Source: Azorinus chamasolen
Lineage: Eukaryota; Mollusca; Bivalvia; Cardiida; Solecurtidae
Length of the DNA stretch: 64,000 bases
Reading direction: 5' to 3'
NCBI GenBank assembly: GCA_963576725.1
Contig: OY755244.1
Span: forward strand, 34,568,446 to 34,632,445
Shown piece by piece: positions 60,756-64,000 of the stretch. Both the position numbers and the translations under genes were made by a program. Numbering within the stretch: position 1 is the first letter of the stretch; each line of letters begins with the position of its first letter. The notes below the pieces were generated by a model, which was not told where the DNA came from, did not search any database, and saw nothing but the letters and a program-made list of their open reading frames with translations.

Positions 60756-62090
60756 GGTAGAATTCTTCAAGCTTTATTTTTTTGTATGTTCAAATGGCTT
60801 ATCTCTTTGAAAAAGAGATGTGGTTAAAAAATTTATAAAGTTGGTAAGATTTTCAATATTTTCATGTATGGATAGGACAGCTGTTTCACCTTCAGGACAG
60901 TTTATTCCTGTACAGCCTCAGGTAATCGAGTCAAATACATAATAGCCTGCATCACATTTAAAAATCGCAATAGTGTAGCAGCTTACTGTTAAAAAAAACA
61001 TAGGTGTCAATACTCTTCATTGCATCATCAATGGTGTAAAAGGGAGCATTAGATTCTGGAATTTAATCACCATCCTCTAAAATTGTGTGACGGTCATCAA
61101 CAGTCCAGGTCCGTGGTTTTGTTTTCTGTGTGTATGAATGCTACCAGGCTGACAGCTGTACACTGCCAGCCTGCAACACTGAATTTTGTATTAGCCTAAT
61201 GGTTGAGGATTTTACTATCGGCATTCTCAAAAAAACAAAACCTTGGATTTTATAATTTTCAAGGAGATCTAAATTAAATATGGACTGTTTTACCCATCCA
61301 AAGGTCTTCAAAAAAGGTGCTAGATTAAAAGCACTTCAGAAAAATCCTTTATAAGCTTTCTACACTGTGTTCAGCTTGCATTATCAATCAGAGTTCTTTA
61401 TGGAATGGAACAATTTGAACACTGTTTATAATGGACCAACAAAGGAATATCTGTGCTAAGATATTTGGTCTCGGACAGACAGACACATGGGATGCCATAA
61501 CATCATGCATCCCTTTGGGCATACAAAAATTAGCAATAGGTAAACATAATCTACAATAACTCCAAGACATTATGATTAAATAACATGACTTTGATGATTA
61601 AAAAACAGTTTGCACAAAAAAGAATTAATGCGTAATTTGCTGAAGCAGTTGTCATACAAAAGCGTTACTATAAATTCATGAGGCACAAAAACTTTTTGCT
61701 CCACCCTCCTTTTAAGAGTGATAAAGATAGCATTTTCTAAATATATCTACATATTTGTACTTTACTTTAATGGAATTATTTAATGATTATGTATATTTAA
61801 CAATCCTTTCAGGTAATTGGCTATGGTTTGCTGAGCTATATTTACATGACATGGTTTTTTTTCGTTTTTTTTTTTATTAAAAAGCATGACTTTACTCACA
61901 ACATGCTTGTTTACATCTTCAAGTGCATCAAGGTTACCTCAATATAATCTCAAACACTAGTTCATTTGACAGTTTATAGTTTTAGTACTAAAATATAAAT
62001 TCCTATAATGTTTACCAAACTTTGAAACTAAAGATACATTTTTGTTTTTAATTTTTTCATAATTATTGGGTATAATGTTCAGTGCAGAAC
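60756..62090. other. Unassigned stretch
   Basis: AT-rich with no recognised gene. There is a CTACCAGGCTGACAGCTGTA, then CACTGCCAGCCTG partial hairpin near 61140 and a T-rich run near 61856. Confidence 0.4.
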
Positions 62091-62094
62091 TATT

Positions 62095-62380
62095 GTATGT
62101 CCAGTTACAATAGTTTTCCACTAAATGTTGCAAAGATAATTCATACTTATTTCACTAGAAAACTATTGTAACTTTAGATACAATAGTTTTCCATTAAATA
62201 GTCCATAGGAAATGGACACACTCTTTACTAGAAAACTATTGTAACTTGAGATACAATAGTTTTCCAGTAACAAAAAAACAGAAACAAATAAAAAGTTAAT
62301 TGTAGAACTATTGTAAGTCAAGTTACAATAGTTTTACAATTATGAAAATAGTCATATGAGTTACAATACTTTTGCAAATA
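62095..62380. repeat. Cluster of AACTATTG/CAATAGTT hairpins
   Basis: At least four inverted pairs of the form GAAAACTATTGTAACTT...A.ATACAATAGTTTTCC occur in 290 bp. Each could fold into an approximately 38-nt hairpin. The same words occur at 56930-57200. Confidence 0.75.
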
Positions 62381-62387
62381 TTTATTA

Positions 62388-62497
62388 TACCCCCCTTTTG
62401 AAAAAATGGGGGTATATTGCTTTGCACATGTCGGTCGGTCGGTCGGTCGGTCTGTCGGTCGGTCGGTCGGTCGGTCGGTCGGTCGGTCGGTAGATCG
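62388..62497. repeat. TATACCCCC palindromic end plus (GGTC)n microsatellite
   Basis: ATACCCCCCTTTTGAAAAAA, then TGGGGGTATATTGC, is an inverted repeat that looks like the terminus of the element containing the following satellite. About 14 GGTC units follow (62432-62490). Confidence 0.8.
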
Positions 62498-64000
62498 ATG
62501 GTTTCCGAACGATACCTAATAAACGACTTGGCCTAGAATCTTCAAACTTGCTGTGGTGGTTGGTCATGACAAGTAGAAGACCCCTATTGTTTTTGAGGTC
62601 ACTAGGTCAAAGGTCAAGGTCACCATGACCTAAAATGGTGAAATAGTTTCCGATCAATAACTGCTCAAGGGTTTGGCTTGGGATCTTCAAACTTGCTGTG
62701 GTGGTTGGTCATGACCACTAGATGACCCCTATTGATTTTGAGGTCACTAGGTCAAAGGTCAAGGTCACCATGACCTTAAATGGTTAAATGGTTTCCGATC
62801 AATAACTGCTCAAGGGTTTAGCTTAGAATCTTCAAACTTGCTGTGGTGGTTGGTCATGACCACTGGATGACCCCTATTGATTTTGAGGTCACTAGGTCAA
62901 AGGTCAAGGTCACCATGACCTTAACTGGTAAAATGGTTTCTGATCAATAACTGCTCAAGGGTTTGGCTTAGGATCTTCAAATTTGCTTAGGTGGTTGGTC
63001 ATGACAACTAGATGAGTCCTATTGTTTTTTAGGTCACTAGGTCAAAGGTCAAGGTCACCATGACCTTAAAGGGTGAAATGGTTTGCAATCAATAACTGCT
63101 CAAGGGTTTGGCCTAGGATCTTCAAATTTGCTGTGGTGGTTAGTAATGACCACTAGATGACCCCTATTGTTTTTTAGGTCACTATGTCAAAGGTCAAGGT
63201 CACCATGCTCTTAACTGGTCAAATGGTTTCCGATCAATAACTTCTGAAGGGTTTGGCTTAGAATCTTCAAACTTGCTGCGGTAGTTGGTTATGACAACTG
63301 GATGACCCCTACTGTATTTGAGGTCACTAGGTCAAAGGTCAAGGTCACCATGACCTTAACTTGTAAAATGGTTTCTGATCAATAACTGCTCAAGGGTTTG
63401 GCTTAGGATCTTCAAATTTGCTTAGGTGGTTAGTCATGACAACTAGATGAGCCCTGTTGTTTTTAGGTCACTAGGCCAAAGGTCAAGGTCACCATGACCT
63501 TAAAGGGTGAAATGGTTTGCGATCAATAACTGCTCAAGGGTTTGGCTTAGGATCTTCAAACTTGCTGTGGTGGTTGGTCATGACCAATAGATAAGCCCTA
63601 TTATTTTTGAGGTCACTAGGTCAAAGGTCAAGGTCACTATGACCTTAACTAGTGAAATGGTTTGCGATCAATAACTGCTCAAAGGTTTGACTTAGGATCT
63701 TCAAACTTGCTGTGGTGGTTGGTCATTACAACTAGATGACCCCTATTGATTTTGAGGTCACTAGGTCAAAGGTCAAGGTCATCATGACCTTAACTGATGA
63801 AATGGTTTCCAATTAATAACTGCTCAATGGTTTGGTACGGGGTCTTCAAACTTGCTGTGGTAGTTGGTCATGACCACTAGATGATCCCTATAGTTGTTGA
63901 GGTCACTAGGTCAAAGGTCAAGGTCACCATGACCTTAATATGTGAAATGTTTTCAGATCAATAAATGATCTTCAAACTTGCTGTGGTGATTAGTCATGAC
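62497..64000 (+). repeat. ~145-bp satellite with nuclear-receptor-like half sites, at least 10 units
   Basis: The phrase TTCAAACTTGCTGTGG (or a close variant) occurs at 62541, 62687, 62831, 62976, 63121, 63266, 63411, 63555, 63700, 63845 and 63971, a spacing of 144-146 bp except for a deletion in the last. Each unit contains GAGGTCACTAGGTCAAAGGT, then CAAGGTCACCATGACCTTAA. The array runs off the window end. Some units alternate in detail (GCTTAGGTGGTTAGTCATGA at 62980 and 63420), suggesting a higher-order repeat of three units. Confidence 0.92.

Overview
The window looks like intergenic or accessory nuclear DNA from a mollusc, most likely a bivalve. It is AT-rich and intron-bearing. It holds a tRNA-derived SINE with the 3' tail I know from mollusc SINEs, and several repeats I associate with clam and mussel genomes: AGCTCACC-ended and ATGCCCCC-ended elements, and a satellite rich in AGGTCA. 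This assignment is from memory of repeat types, not from a search. I found no conserved host gene; almost everything is mobile or repetitive DNA.

The centrepiece is a roughly 23.4-kb insertion (7593-30993) that splits an array of about 37-bp repeats; the array stops at 7592 and resumes at 30994. I read the insertion as two nested relatives. Element A (7603-26261, 18.7 kb) has termini CCCCTGCGAAAT. It lies 10 bp inside the left end of element B, whose termini are CCCCTGCTAAAA and CCCCAGCGAAAA. Both have subterminal arrays of TTCATGAA palindromes. A carries two divergently transcribed spliced genes. On the plus strand (18908-25133, five exons, predicted 972 aa) is a CACTA/EnSpm-type (Tnp2-like) transposase with two N-terminal C2H2 fingers and an intact frame. 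On the minus strand (15298-8004, seven coding exons, 411 aa before damage) is a basic, coiled-coil protein ending in a BEN-like domain. Its first coding exon is broken by a 308-bp TIR insertion. A likely shared promoter lies between the genes, and a 2.7-kb MULE-like element containing a 1.3-kb hAT-like element sits in the transposase's first intron. By analogy with plant En/Spm (TnpD transposase plus TnpA subterminal-repeat binder), the BEN protein may bind the TTCATGAA arrays; that is inference.

The flanks (1-7280 and 31186-58500) are packed with hairpin MITEs, named here by their central palindrome. H1 (GAAACCATTGTGATAAATAG...), H2 (GCAAACAGAGTAGACCC...) and H3 (GCAAACAGTGTAG...) end in TTAACCC/GGGTTAA and look piggyBac-like. 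H4 (GTAGGAAGAGTTCAGATT...) has similar ends. H5 (CAGTAAAACCTCTCTATAAC...) is 204 bp and TA-flanked. H6 is built on CACCAAACCCTA. H1, H2, H3 and H5 share the tip GCTCCTATAGGAGC (or GCTCCTAGAGGAGC) although their arms differ, and several copies are clear hybrids between families. Larger TA-flanked non-autonomous elements lie at 5574-6567, 32010-33164, 39780-40682 and 42209-43163.

The right end holds a decayed second transposase (about 58930-60755, minus), a pyrimidine-rich minisatellite inside it, a cluster of AACTATTG hairpins, and from 62497 to the window end a satellite of about 145 bp per unit. Each satellite unit contains a cluster of nuclear-receptor half sites including GGTCACCATGACC.
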